A DNA stretch of 64,000 nt from Knufia peltigerae (GCA_030247855.1 JAPDRN010000128.1:1-64000), one strand, 5' to 3'. Shown: positions 34,256 to 43,358, counted from the stretch's first letter. Notes: generated from the sequence alone by a model not told the origin. Made by a program: numbers and translations.

Positions 34256-35974
34256 TTACAGCAGCACGCGGCGCATGTCGGCCAGCACCTGCGAGAGGTA
34301 CGTGGTGAAGCGTGCGGCCAGGGCGCCATCGATGACGCGGTGGTCGTAGCTCAGCGACAGCGGCAGCATCAGCTTCGGTGCGAATTCCTTGCCGTTCCAG
34401 ACCGGCTGGATGGACGACTTGGAGACACCGAGGATGGCCACTTCCGGTGCATTGACGATCGGGGTGAACGCGGTGCCGCCGATGCCGCCCAGCGAGCTGA
34501 TCGAGAAGCAGCCGCCGCTCATGTCGGCCGGGCCCAGCTTGCCGTCGCGCGCCTTCTTGGCCAGCTCGCCGGTTTCCTGCGCGATCTGCACCACGCCCTT
34601 CTTGTCGACATCGCGGATGACCGGAACGACCAGGCCGTTCGGGGTATCGGCCGCGAAACCGATGTTGAAGTACTTCTTCAGGGTCAGGTTCTCGCCGCTG
34701 GCATCCAGCGAAGCGTTGAACTCCGGGAACTGCTTCAGCGCCGCAGCGCTGGCCTTGATCAGGAAGGCGAGCATGGTCAGCTTGATGCCGGCCTTCTCGT
34801 TCTCCTTGTTCAGCGCCACGCGCAGGCCTTCCAGGTCGGTGATGTCGGCCTGCTCGAACTGGGTGACGTGCGGGATCATCGCCCAGTTGCGGGCCAGGTT
34901 CGCACCGGAGATCTTCTTGATGCGCGACAGCGGCTGCACTTCAACGTCGCCGAACTTGCTGAAATCGACCTTCGGCCACGGCAGCAGGTTGAGGCCACCG
35001 CCGGCGGCCACGGTGCCACCGGCAGCCGCCGGAGCGCCGCCGCTGAGCGCGGCCTTGACGAATTTCTGCACGTCGGCCTTGGTGATGCGGCCGCCCTTCT
35101 CGCTGCCGCTGACCTGCAGCAGGTCGACACCCAGCTCACGGGCGAACACGCGTACCACCGGCGATGCGTAGGGCACCTTGGCCGGCAGCACGCCATCGGC
35201 GTTGAACTGCACCGGCGGGCTGCTCGGCGCGCCGGCCGAGGGGGCACTGGCGATCTCGCGGGCGGCCAGCTTGTCCGGCTGTGCCGGCACGGCGACCGGC
35301 TCGACCTTGGTGGCCGTCTCGGCGGCAGCCGGGGCGGCGGCAGCGGCGGCCTTGCTCGGGGCCGGGGCGGCAGCGCCTTCGGCTTCGATGATGGCGACCA
35401 CGTTGCCCTGCGACAGATTGTCGCCGACCTTGACCTTGATCTCCTTGACCACGCCGGCGACCGACGACGGCACTTCCATGGTGGCCTTGTCGCTTTCCAG
35501 CGTGACCAGGCCCTGGTCTTTCTTCACCGTATCGCCCACGGCGACCAGCACTTCGATGACCGGAATACCGCTGTAGTCGCCGATATCCGGCACCAGCGCT
35601 TCAACCGCGCCGCCGCTGGCAGCGGGGGCGGCCGGGGTGGGAGCGGCCTGGGTGGCGGCCGCCGGAGCAGCGGCCTTGGCCGGAGCCGGAGCCGGAGCAG
35701 CGGCAGCAGCGGCCGGCTGGGCAGCCTCGCCGTCGGCCACTTCGATCAGCGCCACGACCTTGCCTTCGGACAGGCTGTCGCCCAGCTTGACCTTGATTTC
35801 CTTGACCACGCCGGCCACCGACGACGGTACCTCCATGGTCGCTTTATCGCTTTCCAGCGTGACCAGGCCCTGGTCCTTCTTCACCGTATCGCCGACGGCA
35901 ACAAGCACCTCGATTACCGGGATATCGCTGTAGTCACCGATATCGGGGACACGTGCTTCCTTGATTTCGGCCAT
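34256..35974 (-). CDS. aceF: Pyruvate dehydrogenase E2 (dihydrolipoyl acetyltransferase), two lipoyl domains
   Basis: A 572-residue core of the pyruvate dehydrogenase complex. Two lipoyl domains (about 1-80, K44; about 122-200, K163) are joined by Ala/Pro linkers. A peripheral-subunit-binding domain follows (about 270-310, VRVFARELGVDLLQVSGSEK), then the acetyltransferase domain ending with the catalytic YDHRVIDGALAARF. The ATG at 35974 (MAEIKEARVPDIG) is the family-typical start; upstream in-frame sequence is not homologous. The lipoyl coding regions are near-copies of each other and of the one in lpd. aceE is not adjacent. Confidence 0.97.
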   Translation of the reverse strand: MAEIKEARVPDIGDYSDIPVIEVLVAVGDTVKKDQGLVTLESDKATMEVPSSVAGVVKEIKVKLGDSLSEGKVVALIEVADGEAAQPAAAAAAPAPAPAKAAAPAAATQAAPTPAAPAASGGAVEALVPDIGDYSGIPVIEVLVAVGDTVKKDQGLVTLESDKATMEVPSSVAGVVKEIKVKVGDNLSQGNVVAIIEAEGAAAPAPSKAAAAAAPAAAETATKVEPVAVPAQPDKLAAREIASAPSAGAPSSPPVQFNADGVLPAKVPYASPVVRVFARELGVDLLQVSGSEKGGRITKADVQKFVKAALSGGAPAAAGGTVAAGGGLNLLPWPKVDFSKFGDVEVQPLSRIKKISGANLARNWAMIPHVTQFEQADITDLEGLRVALNKENEKAGIKLTMLAFLIKASAAALKQFPEFNASLDASGENLTLKKYFNIGFAADTPNGLVVPVIRDVDKKGVVQIAQETGELAKKARDGKLGPADMSGGCFSISSLGGIGGTAFTPIVNAPEVAILGVSKSSIQPVWNGKEFAPKLMLPLSLSYDHRVIDGALAARFTTYLSQVLADMRRVLL

Positions 35975-36087
35975 GGGGAGAACTCCGGCAATCTGGTGTA
36001 GGGAAACGTCTATTGTGCGGCCAGCGGGGGCCTGCGCCAACCGTTACAGGTGTTTTCAGTACGCACGCAGCCGGGACACGCTGTTGC

Positions 36088-36702
36088 TCATGGCTCGCCG
36101 GCGCTTCCAGTCGGTAGCGTATTGTCCCGTCGATGTCCGCTTGATGTCGCCAGTGCGAGGGCCACCGGCTGCCAGGCCTGGCGCAGGCGCGGCAACGACC
36201 ATGCTGCATTGGCTGGACTGGTGGACGGCAGCGCCAACACATTGGGCGACGTGGCCGGCTGCGGCTGCACCCAGCGCTGGAAGGCCCGCATCGCAGCGCC
36301 GCCATTGCAGCCGATCAGTTGCAGGTCAGGCAACGTGGCGATCAGTGCGGGAAGTGCATTGGCCACTTCCGTGCCACGCACGATGTCCGCATCCAGGCTG
36401 CCGCGTCGTTCGCAGCGGCCGATCACATCCCACAGGCCGACACCATTGACGGCCAGCGCCTGCAGTCGCTGCGCATACGGCAACGACGGATCGAAGCCGC
36501 ACAGATCGCCGAGCAAGGGCCAGAAGCGATTGCGTGGGTGGGCGTAGTAATGCTGTGCCTGCAACGACGCAATACCGGGCATAGAACCCAGCAGCAACAC
36601 CCGGCAATCCGTGTTCACCTGCGCAGGCAGGCCGATGCACAACGTTGCGGCGCTCACATCTTCTCCAACTGCATGAATATTCCGGAAGGGCAGAAACCGC
36701 AT
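36088..36702 (-). CDS. Hypoxanthine-DNA (deoxyinosine) glycosylase, UDG superfamily family 6
   Basis: A 204-residue repair enzyme expected to remove hypoxanthine from deaminated DNA. The UDG-superfamily signature block is RVLLLGSMPG followed by SLQAQHYYAHPRNRFWPLLG, characteristic of the HDG family. A second motif, LPSTSPANAAW, corresponds to the minor-groove intercalation loop. The last 40 residues are less conserved. The first 30 residues may be partly non-native, as no strong ribosome site was seen. It lies 113 bp upstream of aceF on the same strand. Confidence 0.85.
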   Translation of the reverse strand: MRFLPFRNIHAVGEDVSAATLCIGLPAQVNTDCRVLLLGSMPGIASLQAQHYYAHPRNRFWPLLGDLCGFDPSLPYAQRLQALAVNGVGLWDVIGRCERRGSLDADIVRGTEVANALPALIATLPDLQLIGCNGGAAMRAFQRWVQPQPATSPNVLALPSTSPANAAWSLPRLRQAWQPVALALATSSGHRRDNTLPTGSAGEP

Positions 36703-36843
36703 GGAAACAGGGATTTCGCGCTGTTCGCTGAACAGTGCGAACTAATTTTTAACGCGCGTCGGATTCGATTCATGTTGGGGCGACTACGGTGTGCTCGCCC
36801 CGCAACCGGGGGCCCAAAACAAGAAACATTAGGAGATTCCCCC

Positions 36844-37479
36844 ATGCGCTCCATCCGTATCCTGAGCCTCGCCCTGCTGACCTCCGCCGCGTTCGCACCG
36901 GCTGCCTTCGCGCAGGACAGCAGCACCACCGATACCGCCTCGGGCAAGCATTTTGCCGTGGTTGGCGGCGTCTCGCTGCTGCAGCCGAAGAATGACCCGA
37001 TCGACGGCATCAAGAAGGTCGATGGCGGCCCGGCACCGACCGTCAGCTTCAGCTACTACATCAACGACAACTGGGCCGTTGAACTGTGGGGCGCTGCAGA
37101 CAAGTTCGACCACAAGGTGAAGGGCCCGGGCAATGCCCGCCTCGGCAGCGTCGAGCAGCAGCCGGTCGCACTGAGCGGCCAGTACCACTTCGGCCAGGCC
37201 GACAACGTGTTCCGTCCGTTCGTGGGCGTGGGCTACTTCCAGTCGGCTTTCAGCAATGAAACGCTGGCCGACGGCAGCGACTCCGACATCCGCCTGAAGG
37301 ATGCCAAGGGCGTGATCGGCACCGTCGGTGTGGACATGAACATCAACTCGACCTGGTTCGCCCGTGCCGACGCCCGCTACATGCGCTCGCGTCCGGACGT
37401 GAAGGTCGGCGGCGAGAAGATCGGCGAAGCGAAGATGGATCCGTGGACCGTCGGCTTCGGCATCGGCGCCCGCTTCTAA
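36844..37479 (+). CDS. ompW: OmpW-family outer-membrane protein
   Basis: A 211-residue protein with a signal peptide ending AAFAQ (near residue 23) and an eight-stranded barrel. FAVVGGVSLLQPKNDP at the start, SFSYYINDNWAVELWGA, FRPFVGVGYFQSAFSNE and the end WTVGFGIGARF match the OmpW pattern. OmpW channels pass small hydrophobic compounds and respond to stress or oxygen. The start at 36844 follows AGGAGA (36831-36836). It is followed by a GC-rich hairpin. Confidence 0.9.
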   Translation: MRSIRILSLALLTSAAFAPAAFAQDSSTTDTASGKHFAVVGGVSLLQPKNDPIDGIKKVDGGPAPTVSFSYYINDNWAVELWGAADKFDHKVKGPGNARLGSVEQQPVALSGQYHFGQADNVFRPFVGVGYFQSAFSNETLADGSDSDIRLKDAKGVIGTVGVDMNINSTWFARADARYMRSRPDVKVGGEKIGEAKMDPWTVGFGIGARF

Positions 37480-37505
37480 GCGCTTCTGCATCATTGTTGT
37501 ACCGC

Positions 37506-37527
37506 GACGGGCCCTTCGGGGCCCGTC
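37506..37527 (+). terminator. Hairpin after ompW
   Basis: A perfect 9-bp stem GACGGGCCC/GGGCCCGTC closed by a TTCG tetraloop. The T-tract after it is weak (GTCGTTTCC). Confidence 0.75.
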
Positions 37528-37550
37528 GTCGTTTCCGTCACCCGCATTAG

Positions 37551-37577
37551 GTAGAGTCGACTGCCAGTCGACTCAAC
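37551..37577 (+). repeat. GTAG-type hairpin upstream of glpD
   Basis: A GTAG head followed by AGTCGACT, a GCC loop and AGTCGACT (9-bp stem with flanking G/C), then CAAC. It ends 22 bp before the glpD start codon, very close to the ribosome site GGAG, so it may influence glpD expression. Confidence 0.75.
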
Positions 37578-37599
37578 ACAAACGGGACGCGGAGGCGCG

Positions 37600-39084
37600 A
37601 TGGACGAGGTCGACCTGCTGGTGATCGGCGGTGGCATCAACGGTGCCGGTATCGCCCGTGATGCCAGTGGCCGTGGCCTGAAGGTGCTGCTGTGCGAACA
37701 GCACGACCTCGCAGCGCACACCTCCAGCGCCAGCAGCAAGCTGATCCATGGCGGCCTGCGCTACCTGGAGCAGAGCGAGTTCGGCCTGGTGCGCAAGGCG
37801 CTGGGTGAGCGCGAGGTGGTGCGCCGGCAGGCGCCGTTCCTGGTGCGGCCGCTGTGTTTCGTGCTTCCGTGGCAACCGCACCTGCGGCCACGCTGGATGC
37901 TGCGCCTCGGCCTTTGGCTGTACGACCACCTGGGCCGGCGCAGCCCCGCCTTCCCTGCATCGCGCAGCATGGATCTGCACGACGATCCGCTCGGCGCGCT
38001 GCTGTCGCCCCAGCTGCGGCAGGCCTTCAGCTATGCCGATGCGCAGGTGGATGATGCGCGGCTGGTCATCCTCAACGCGCTCGACGCTGCGCAACGGGGT
38101 GCGCGCATCCTGACCGGCACGCGCTGCGTGGATCTGCGACGCGGGCAGGGGCGCTGGCGCGTCGTGCTGGAAGACACATCCGGCCATCAGCAGACCGTGC
38201 AGGCACGGGCGGTGGCCAACGCCGCAGGCCCTTGGGCTGGCGGCCTGCTGGAGCGCATGCACGCCCGCAGCGGCGGACCCGCGCTGCGCCTGGTGCAGGG
38301 CAGCCACATCGTGCTGCGCCGCCCCTGGCCGAACGACAGGGCCTGCCTGCTGCAGCAGCCCGACGGCCGCGTGGTGTTCCTGCTGCCCTTCCACGACCAT
38401 CTGCTCGTCGGTACCACCGACACCGACTATCGCGGTGACCCCGCACGCTGCGGTGTGCTGCCTTCGGAGGTGGACTACCTGTGCAGCGCGGCCAACGGCT
38501 ACCTGCGCGACCCGATCACACCTGCCGAGGTGGTCTGGCAGTTTGCTGGTGTGCGCCCGTTGCTGGCCGACCCGGACCCGCGCGCGGCGAAACTGAGCCG
38601 CGACTATCGCCTGCAACTGGACGCCGAGGGTGCGCCTGCGCTGCACGTGCTGGGCGGCAAGCTGACCACGTACCGGGTGCTGGCCGAGGAAGCACTGGAC
38701 CTGCTGCGCCCCTATCTGCCACGCGCCGGCCCCGCCTGGACGGCGGCAGGCGACCCGCTGCCCGGCAGCGACTGGGGCGATGCCGGGCAGGCACGCGAGC
38801 AACTACAGCAACAGGCCCCGTGGCTGCCGGAGACCACGGTGCGGCGCTGGGCAAGCGCCTATGGCAGCCGCAGCGTCGATCTGCTGCACGGCGCGAGCAC
38901 CCTGCTCGATCTGGGCGAAGACTTTGGCGCTGGCCTGCACGCACGCGAGGTGGCGTTCCTGTGCGACCACGAGTGGGCCCGCAGCGCCGAGGATGTACTG
39001 TGGCGACGGAGCAAGCTGGGGCTGCAGATGGATGCGGCGCAGGCGGCACGGCTGCAGGCGTGGATGGATTCACATTGCCGGTAA
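37600..39084 (+). CDS. glpD: Aerobic glycerol-3-phosphate dehydrogenase
   Basis: A 494-residue FAD enzyme at the inner membrane oxidising glycerol-3-phosphate to DHAP and passing electrons to ubiquinone. The FAD-binding VIGGGINGAGIARDASGRGL starts at about residue 8, followed by the HTSSASSKLIHGGLRYLE block typical of GlpD. GTTDTDYRGDPA and FAGVRPLLAD are further family motifs. The C-terminal helical domain is present. glpK follows by 63 bp; glpF and glpR are not in the window. Confidence 0.97.
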   Translation: MDEVDLLVIGGGINGAGIARDASGRGLKVLLCEQHDLAAHTSSASSKLIHGGLRYLEQSEFGLVRKALGEREVVRRQAPFLVRPLCFVLPWQPHLRPRWMLRLGLWLYDHLGRRSPAFPASRSMDLHDDPLGALLSPQLRQAFSYADAQVDDARLVILNALDAAQRGARILTGTRCVDLRRGQGRWRVVLEDTSGHQQTVQARAVANAAGPWAGGLLERMHARSGGPALRLVQGSHIVLRRPWPNDRACLLQQPDGRVVFLLPFHDHLLVGTTDTDYRGDPARCGVLPSEVDYLCSAANGYLRDPITPAEVVWQFAGVRPLLADPDPRAAKLSRDYRLQLDAEGAPALHVLGGKLTTYRVLAEEALDLLRPYLPRAGPAWTAAGDPLPGSDWGDAGQAREQLQQQAPWLPETTVRRWASAYGSRSVDLLHGASTLLDLGEDFGAGLHAREVAFLCDHEWARSAEDVLWRRSKLGLQMDAAQAARLQAWMDSHCR

Positions 39085-39147
39085 TGCCAGGCGCGGCCAG
39101 CAGCCGCCGATGCACTACGATTCCAACATCGCCACTGGAGACGCTGC

Positions 39148-40647
39148 ATGACGCCCCGCTACGTGCTGGCCATCGACCAGGGAACCACCAGTTCGCGTGC
39201 GATCCTGTTCGATCGTAGCGGCGACATCGTCGGCAGCGCGCAGCGCGAGTTCGCCCAGTTGTTCCCACAGCCGGGCTGGGTCGAGCATGACCCGCGCGAG
39301 ATCCTGACCAGCGTCTATGCCACGATCACCGAACTGCTCAGCCGCGAACAGATCGATCCCCGCCACATCGCGGCACTGGGCATCACCAACCAGCGCGAAA
39401 CCACCGTGGTCTGGGACCGCGCCAGCGGCCAGCCGATCCACAACGCCATCGTCTGGCAGTCGCGGCAGAGCCAGGCGATCTGCGAGCGGCTGAAGTCCGG
39501 CGGCCACGAAGCGCTGATCCGCGAACGCACCGGCCTGCTGATCGACGCCTATTTCTCGGCCACCAAGATCCGCTGGATCCTCGATCACGTCGAAGGCGCG
39601 CAGCAGCGGGCCGAACGTGGCGAGCTGCTGTTCGGCACCATCGACAGCTGGCTGGTGTGGAATCTCAGCGGCGGCCAGGCGCACGTGACCGACTACAGCA
39701 ACGCCGCGCGCACGCTGCTGTTCAACATCCATACCCTGGAATGGGACGATGACCTGCTGGCACTGCTGGGCATCCCGCGCGCGATGCTGCCGCAGGTGCG
39801 TGATTCCAGTTCGGTGTATGCGCACACGCGCCCGCAGTTCTTCTTCGACCACCCGATCCCGATTGCCGGCATCGCCGGCGACCAGCAGGCCGCGCTGTTC
39901 GGCCAGGCCTGCTTCCAGCCAGGCATGGTCAAGAACACCTATGGCACCGGCTGCTTCATGCTGATGCACACCGGCACGCAGGCCGTGCGCTCGCGCAATG
40001 GCCTGCTGACCACCATTGCCTGGGGCCTGGATGGAAAGGTGGAATACGCGCTGGAGGGATCGATCTTCGTCGCCGGCTCGGTGGTGCAGTGGCTGCGCGA
40101 CGGCCTGCGTATGATCGATCGCGCCGGCGACAGCCAGGCCTTGGCCGTACAGGTGCCGGACAGCGCAGGGGTATATCTGGTACCGGCCTTCGTCGGCCTG
40201 GGTGCACCGTACTGGCGCAGCGACGTGCGCGGCGCGATGTTCGGCCTGACCCGTGGCACCCGCAAGGCGCACTTCGTGCGGGCGGCGCTGGAGGCGATGG
40301 CCTACCAGACCCGCGACGTACTGGACGCGATGCAGTCCGATGCGGGCATCTCGCTCAGTGAACTGCGCGCCGATGGCGGCGCGATCGGCAACGACTTCCT
40401 CGCCGGCTTCCAGGCCGACATTCTCGGCGTGCCGCTGCTGCGCCCGCGGCTGACCGAGACCACCGCGCTGGGGGCGGCCTACCTGGCGGGGCTGGCGGTC
40501 GGTTTCTGGGAAAGCCGCGAGCAGATCGCGGCACAGTGGGGGCTGGATCGCCGCTTCGAACCGCAGATGGCGGTAGCCCGGCGCGAGAAACTCTACGCCG
40601 GATGGCAGCAGGCAGTGGCCGCCACCCTCGCCTTCCACGTCGATTGA
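39148..40647 (+). CDS. glpK: Glycerol kinase
   Basis: A 499-residue FGGY-family kinase converting glycerol to glycerol-3-phosphate, the substrate of the upstream GlpD. The N-terminal phosphate loop AIDQGTTSSRAILFD, NQRETTVVWDRASGQP, TYGTGCFMLMHTG, and the FGGY signature region GGAIGNDFLAGFQADILG are all present. The order glpD-glpK, with no glycerol facilitator beside it, means uptake depends on a gene elsewhere or on diffusion. Inverted GTAG hairpins follow 3 bp after the stop. Confidence 0.97.
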   Translation: MTPRYVLAIDQGTTSSRAILFDRSGDIVGSAQREFAQLFPQPGWVEHDPREILTSVYATITELLSREQIDPRHIAALGITNQRETTVVWDRASGQPIHNAIVWQSRQSQAICERLKSGGHEALIRERTGLLIDAYFSATKIRWILDHVEGAQQRAERGELLFGTIDSWLVWNLSGGQAHVTDYSNAARTLLFNIHTLEWDDDLLALLGIPRAMLPQVRDSSSVYAHTRPQFFFDHPIPIAGIAGDQQAALFGQACFQPGMVKNTYGTGCFMLMHTGTQAVRSRNGLLTTIAWGLDGKVEYALEGSIFVAGSVVQWLRDGLRMIDRAGDSQALAVQVPDSAGVYLVPAFVGLGAPYWRSDVRGAMFGLTRGTRKAHFVRAALEAMAYQTRDVLDAMQSDAGISLSELRADGGAIGNDFLAGFQADILGVPLLRPRLTETTALGAAYLAGLAVGFWESREQIAAQWGLDRRFEPQMAVARREKLYAGWQQAVAATLAFHVD

Positions 40648-40649
40648 CG

Positions 40650-40768
40650 GTAGTGCCGGCCGCTGGCCGGCAACCCCATGATCTTTGGCGGCGTTTGCAG
40701 ATTGCCGGCCAGCGGCCGGCACTACCACATGGCCAGAACGGCCGTAGCGCCGGGCCATGCCCGGCGAT
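40650..40768. repeat. Cluster of three GTAG/SMAG hairpins
   Basis: Copy 1 (40650-40674, plus) begins GTAGTGCCGGCCGCTGGCCG; copy 2 (40702-40725, minus) is its near-exact inverse, forming a REP doublet that can fold as one large hairpin. Copy 3 (40743-40768, plus) is the GTAGCGCCGGGCCATGCCCG variant. They fill the convergent gap between glpK and metQ and probably stop both transcripts. Confidence 0.9.
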
Positions 40769-40774
40769 CGGCGG

Positions 40775-41569
40775 TCAGAACGCCGGCAGCACCGCGCCCT
40801 TGTACTTGGTCTCGATGAAGGTCTTCACCTGCGGGCTGGTCAGCGCCTTGGCCAGCTTCTGCACGCGGGCATCATCCTTGTTGTCCGGGCGGGCGACCAG
40901 GAAATTCACGTACGGCGAGTCCTTGCTCTCGATCGCCAGCGCGTCCTTGGTCGGGTTCAGACCGGCATCCAGCGCATAGTTGGTGTTGATCAGGGCCAGA
41001 TCGACCTGGTCCAGCACGCGCGGCAGCATGGCCGAATCCAGCTCGCGGAACTTCAGGTTCTTCGGGTTGGACACGATGTCGCGCTGGGTGGCCAGCGCAT
41101 TGGTCGGGTCCTTCAGCTCGATCACGCCAGCCTTGTGCAGCAGGATCAACGCGCGGCTGTTGTTGCTCGGGTCGTTGGGGATCACCACATCGGCCCCTTC
41201 ACGCAGCTCGGCCAGCGACTTGATCTTGCGCGAGTAAGCACCGAACGGCTCGATGTGCACGCCCACCACCTTGGTCAGGTCGGTCTTGCGATCACGGTTG
41301 TAGGCGTCCAGGTACGGCTCGGTCTGGAAGTAGTTGGCATCCACCTGCTTCTGCACCAGCTGGTCGTTGGGCTGCACGTAGTCGTTGAACACGCGCACGT
41401 CCAGCTCCACGCCTTCCTGCTTGAGGATCGGCTTGACCACTTCCAGGATCTCGGCATGCGGCACGGCGGTGGCGGCCACCACCAGCTTCTGCGAAGGCTC
41501 GCCGGACTTGCCGCAGGCGGTCAGTGCCAGCGCAGCGGCGAACAGGGGCAGCAACAGGGTCTTCTTCAT
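40775..41569 (-). CDS. metQ: MetQ/NlpA-family methionine-binding lipoprotein
   Basis: A 264-residue substrate-binding lipoprotein anchored to the inner membrane. The signal peptide MKKTLLLPLFAAALALTAC ends in an LTAC lipobox. The NlpA fold motifs include VVAATAVPHAEILEVVKP, NYFQTEPYL and VVIPNDPSNNSRAL, the last being the ligand-binding stretch. It would feed D/L-methionine or a methionine derivative to a MetNI transporter, but no metN or metI is adjacent. It lies 26 bp downstream of the WYL regulator gene on the same strand, so the two may be co-transcribed. Confidence 0.93.
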   Translation of the reverse strand: MKKTLLLPLFAAALALTACGKSGEPSQKLVVAATAVPHAEILEVVKPILKQEGVELDVRVFNDYVQPNDQLVQKQVDANYFQTEPYLDAYNRDRKTDLTKVVGVHIEPFGAYSRKIKSLAELREGADVVIPNDPSNNSRALILLHKAGVIELKDPTNALATQRDIVSNPKNLKFRELDSAMLPRVLDQVDLALINTNYALDAGLNPTKDALAIESKDSPYVNFLVARPDNKDDARVQKLAKALTSPQVKTFIETKYKGAVLPAF

Positions 41570-41595
41570 GGGCGCAATCGATCTCGGGGGAGGTG

Positions 41596-42567
41596 TCAGG
41601 ATTTTTCGTAGTTGGTCAGGGCCAGTTCCAGCAATGCCTTGGCCTGCTCGCGCAGCATCATCGGTTCGACGATCTCGGCATCGGACCCGTAATGCAACAC
41701 GTCCATCAACAGTTCGCGCGACACGCTGTAGGGCACTTTCAGTTCGTAACGGCCATCAGCGAGGAAGCGTCCCTGCTGCTTGGAGTGCCAGTGTTCGTCG
41801 GCCACCCAGCGCGCGGCCTTGGCACTGAACAGGATGGTTGCCCAGCCCTTCGGCGCACCGGAGAAGATGCCGTAGCTGGCGCCCAGTTGCTCGTCCAGCT
41901 CGCTGTCGGCAACATCACGGGCGGTGCTGTCGATCACCCGCGCCTTGTAGATGCGGTCCACCGCGAAGCTGCGCAGGGCCTCGCGATCATGGTCCCAGCC
42001 GTCCAGATACCAGTTGTCGCGGTAGTGGGTCAGCCGCTGCGGCGATACCGTGCGCTTGGTCGCTTCGTCGGTCGAGCGGGCACGGTATTCAAAGCCCAGC
42101 TGCTTGCGTTCCAGCACCGCCGAGGCCACCGAACGGAAGCTGGCTTCATCGAACTTGCGGCCACGGTGCGGAATCACCCGGACCCGGTCCACCGGCCAGC
42201 TGGAAACACCGGCCTGGGCGGCCAGCAGGCTTTCGATGCGCTGCTGCAGCGGCGCCAGCACCGAAGACAGCACGCCACCGCCGGTACGGGCCAGCAGGTG
42301 CTGCGAGGCCAGCAGAGCGTGCAGTTCCTCCGAGCTCAGCCATAGGCCGGGCAGCTCGAAGCGGTCGCTCTCGTCGGCCAGGTAGCGGAAGCCGGCCTCG
42401 CCATCGCCCTCGATCGGCGCCATCAGCGCATCGCGCAGGAACGCCAGGTCGCGGTAGACGGTGGCCCGGGAGCAACCGAGCTTGTCCTGCAGGGTCGCCA
42501 CCGTCACCGGATAGCGTGCGGACTTGAGCAGACGATGCAGGGCGGTGATGCGTTCGTATCGGTCCAT
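41596..42567 (-). CDS. YafY-type transcriptional regulator (HTH plus WYL domain)
   Basis: A 323-residue regulator. The N-terminal winged helix (about 1-60) includes RYERITALHRLLKSARYPVT and LGCSRATVYRDLAFLRDAL. The middle and C-terminal WYL domain (about 140-230) has VSPQRLTHYRDNWYLDGWD, the WYL-like ligand pocket, and a C-terminal WCX extension. The ATG at 42567 is clear; the upstream extension is antisense to the divergent lipoprotein gene. WYL regulators often respond to nucleotides or DNA damage. Its target is unknown; metQ and the divergent gene are candidates by position. Confidence 0.92.
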   Translation of the reverse strand: MDRYERITALHRLLKSARYPVTVATLQDKLGCSRATVYRDLAFLRDALMAPIEGDGEAGFRYLADESDRFELPGLWLSSEELHALLASQHLLARTGGGVLSSVLAPLQQRIESLLAAQAGVSSWPVDRVRVIPHRGRKFDEASFRSVASAVLERKQLGFEYRARSTDEATKRTVSPQRLTHYRDNWYLDGWDHDREALRSFAVDRIYKARVIDSTARDVADSELDEQLGASYGIFSGAPKGWATILFSAKAARWVADEHWHSKQQGRFLADGRYELKVPYSVSRELLMDVLHYGSDAEIVEPMMLREQAKALLELALTNYEKS

Positions 42568-42648
42568 GCCCCCGATTATGTCCGAGTCTCGGGCGTTGTG
42601 GCGGACGATTGGGCTATCGTGGGCGCCCCCTGCCCTGCGGAGCGCCCG

Positions 42649-43251
42649 ATGCGCCGGTTGTCTGTCCTGCCCCTGCTGGCCTGCCTGCTGCTGGCCGCCT
42701 GCGACCGCACACCGGCGCCCACCGGTACTGCAACGCCCGTCCCCGCTGCCGATCCGGCACAGGCGGTGCTGTCTGCCAGCCAGCGGTTTGCCGCCCTGCG
42801 CAGCTTCCACGCCGAGCTGGAGGTGCTGGGCGCGCAGCAACCGGTACGTACCGCGATGGACTTCGTCGCCCCGGACCGCTTCCGGGTGCAGACCCCTGCC
42901 GGGCCGCAGGTGATCATCGGCGACACCATGTTCCTGCAGGCCGACGATGCGATCCGCCAGGTACCGACCCCGCCGGGGCTGCTGGAGCAATGGCGCAGCC
43001 CGCTGCCCGCCGATATCCCCGCCCAGGCCCTGCAGGCCGAAGACCTGGGCGAGCAGACGCTGGATGGGGTCAGCACGCGCCACTACCGCCTGCGTGGCGC
43101 CACCGCCGGTGAACGCCTGGAGTACTGGGTGGATGCGCAGGGCCTGCCACGGCAGATCGTGCGCAGTGGCCACAACAACGGCAAACCCTTCCAGCTGCGG
43201 CTGCGCTACTCGCGCTTCAACGATCCTGCCCTGCAGGTCGACCTGCCCTGA
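42649..43251 (+). CDS. Periplasmic lipoprotein, LolA/DUF2092-like fold
   Basis: A 200-residue protein with a lipoprotein signal peptide ending LLLAAC (cysteine near residue 18), then a Thr/Pro/Ala-rich spacer and a domain of alternating strands. The pattern SFHAELEVLG, MDFVAPDRFRVQTP, DTMFLQADD and VSTRHYRLRG..EYWVDAQG is like LolA/LppX-type half-barrels that bind lipids (the DUF2092 group). The ATG at 42649 is preferred because it gives the signal peptide. It is divergent from the WYL regulator, with an 81-bp gap. The role is unknown; lipid or surfactant binding is a guess. Confidence 0.85.
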   Translation: MRRLSVLPLLACLLLAACDRTPAPTGTATPVPAADPAQAVLSASQRFAALRSFHAELEVLGAQQPVRTAMDFVAPDRFRVQTPAGPQVIIGDTMFLQADDAIRQVPTPPGLLEQWRSPLPADIPAQALQAEDLGEQTLDGVSTRHYRLRGATAGERLEYWVDAQGLPRQIVRSGHNNGKPFQLRLRYSRFNDPALQVDLP

Positions 43252-43358
43252 ATGGGGCTCGCCGACAACGCCTGCTGAAGCAGGCGGGACGGGCGATTCG
43301 GACGGTCATCACGCATCCAGTATCATCACCGGCTGCCAATCGCTTTGGAGAAGCCTCG

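Noticed and set aside
32103..36001. Two long plus-strand frames over lpd and aceF
   Set aside because: Both are antisense to genes with unmistakable motifs; their Gly/Arg/His-rich products are composition artefacts.
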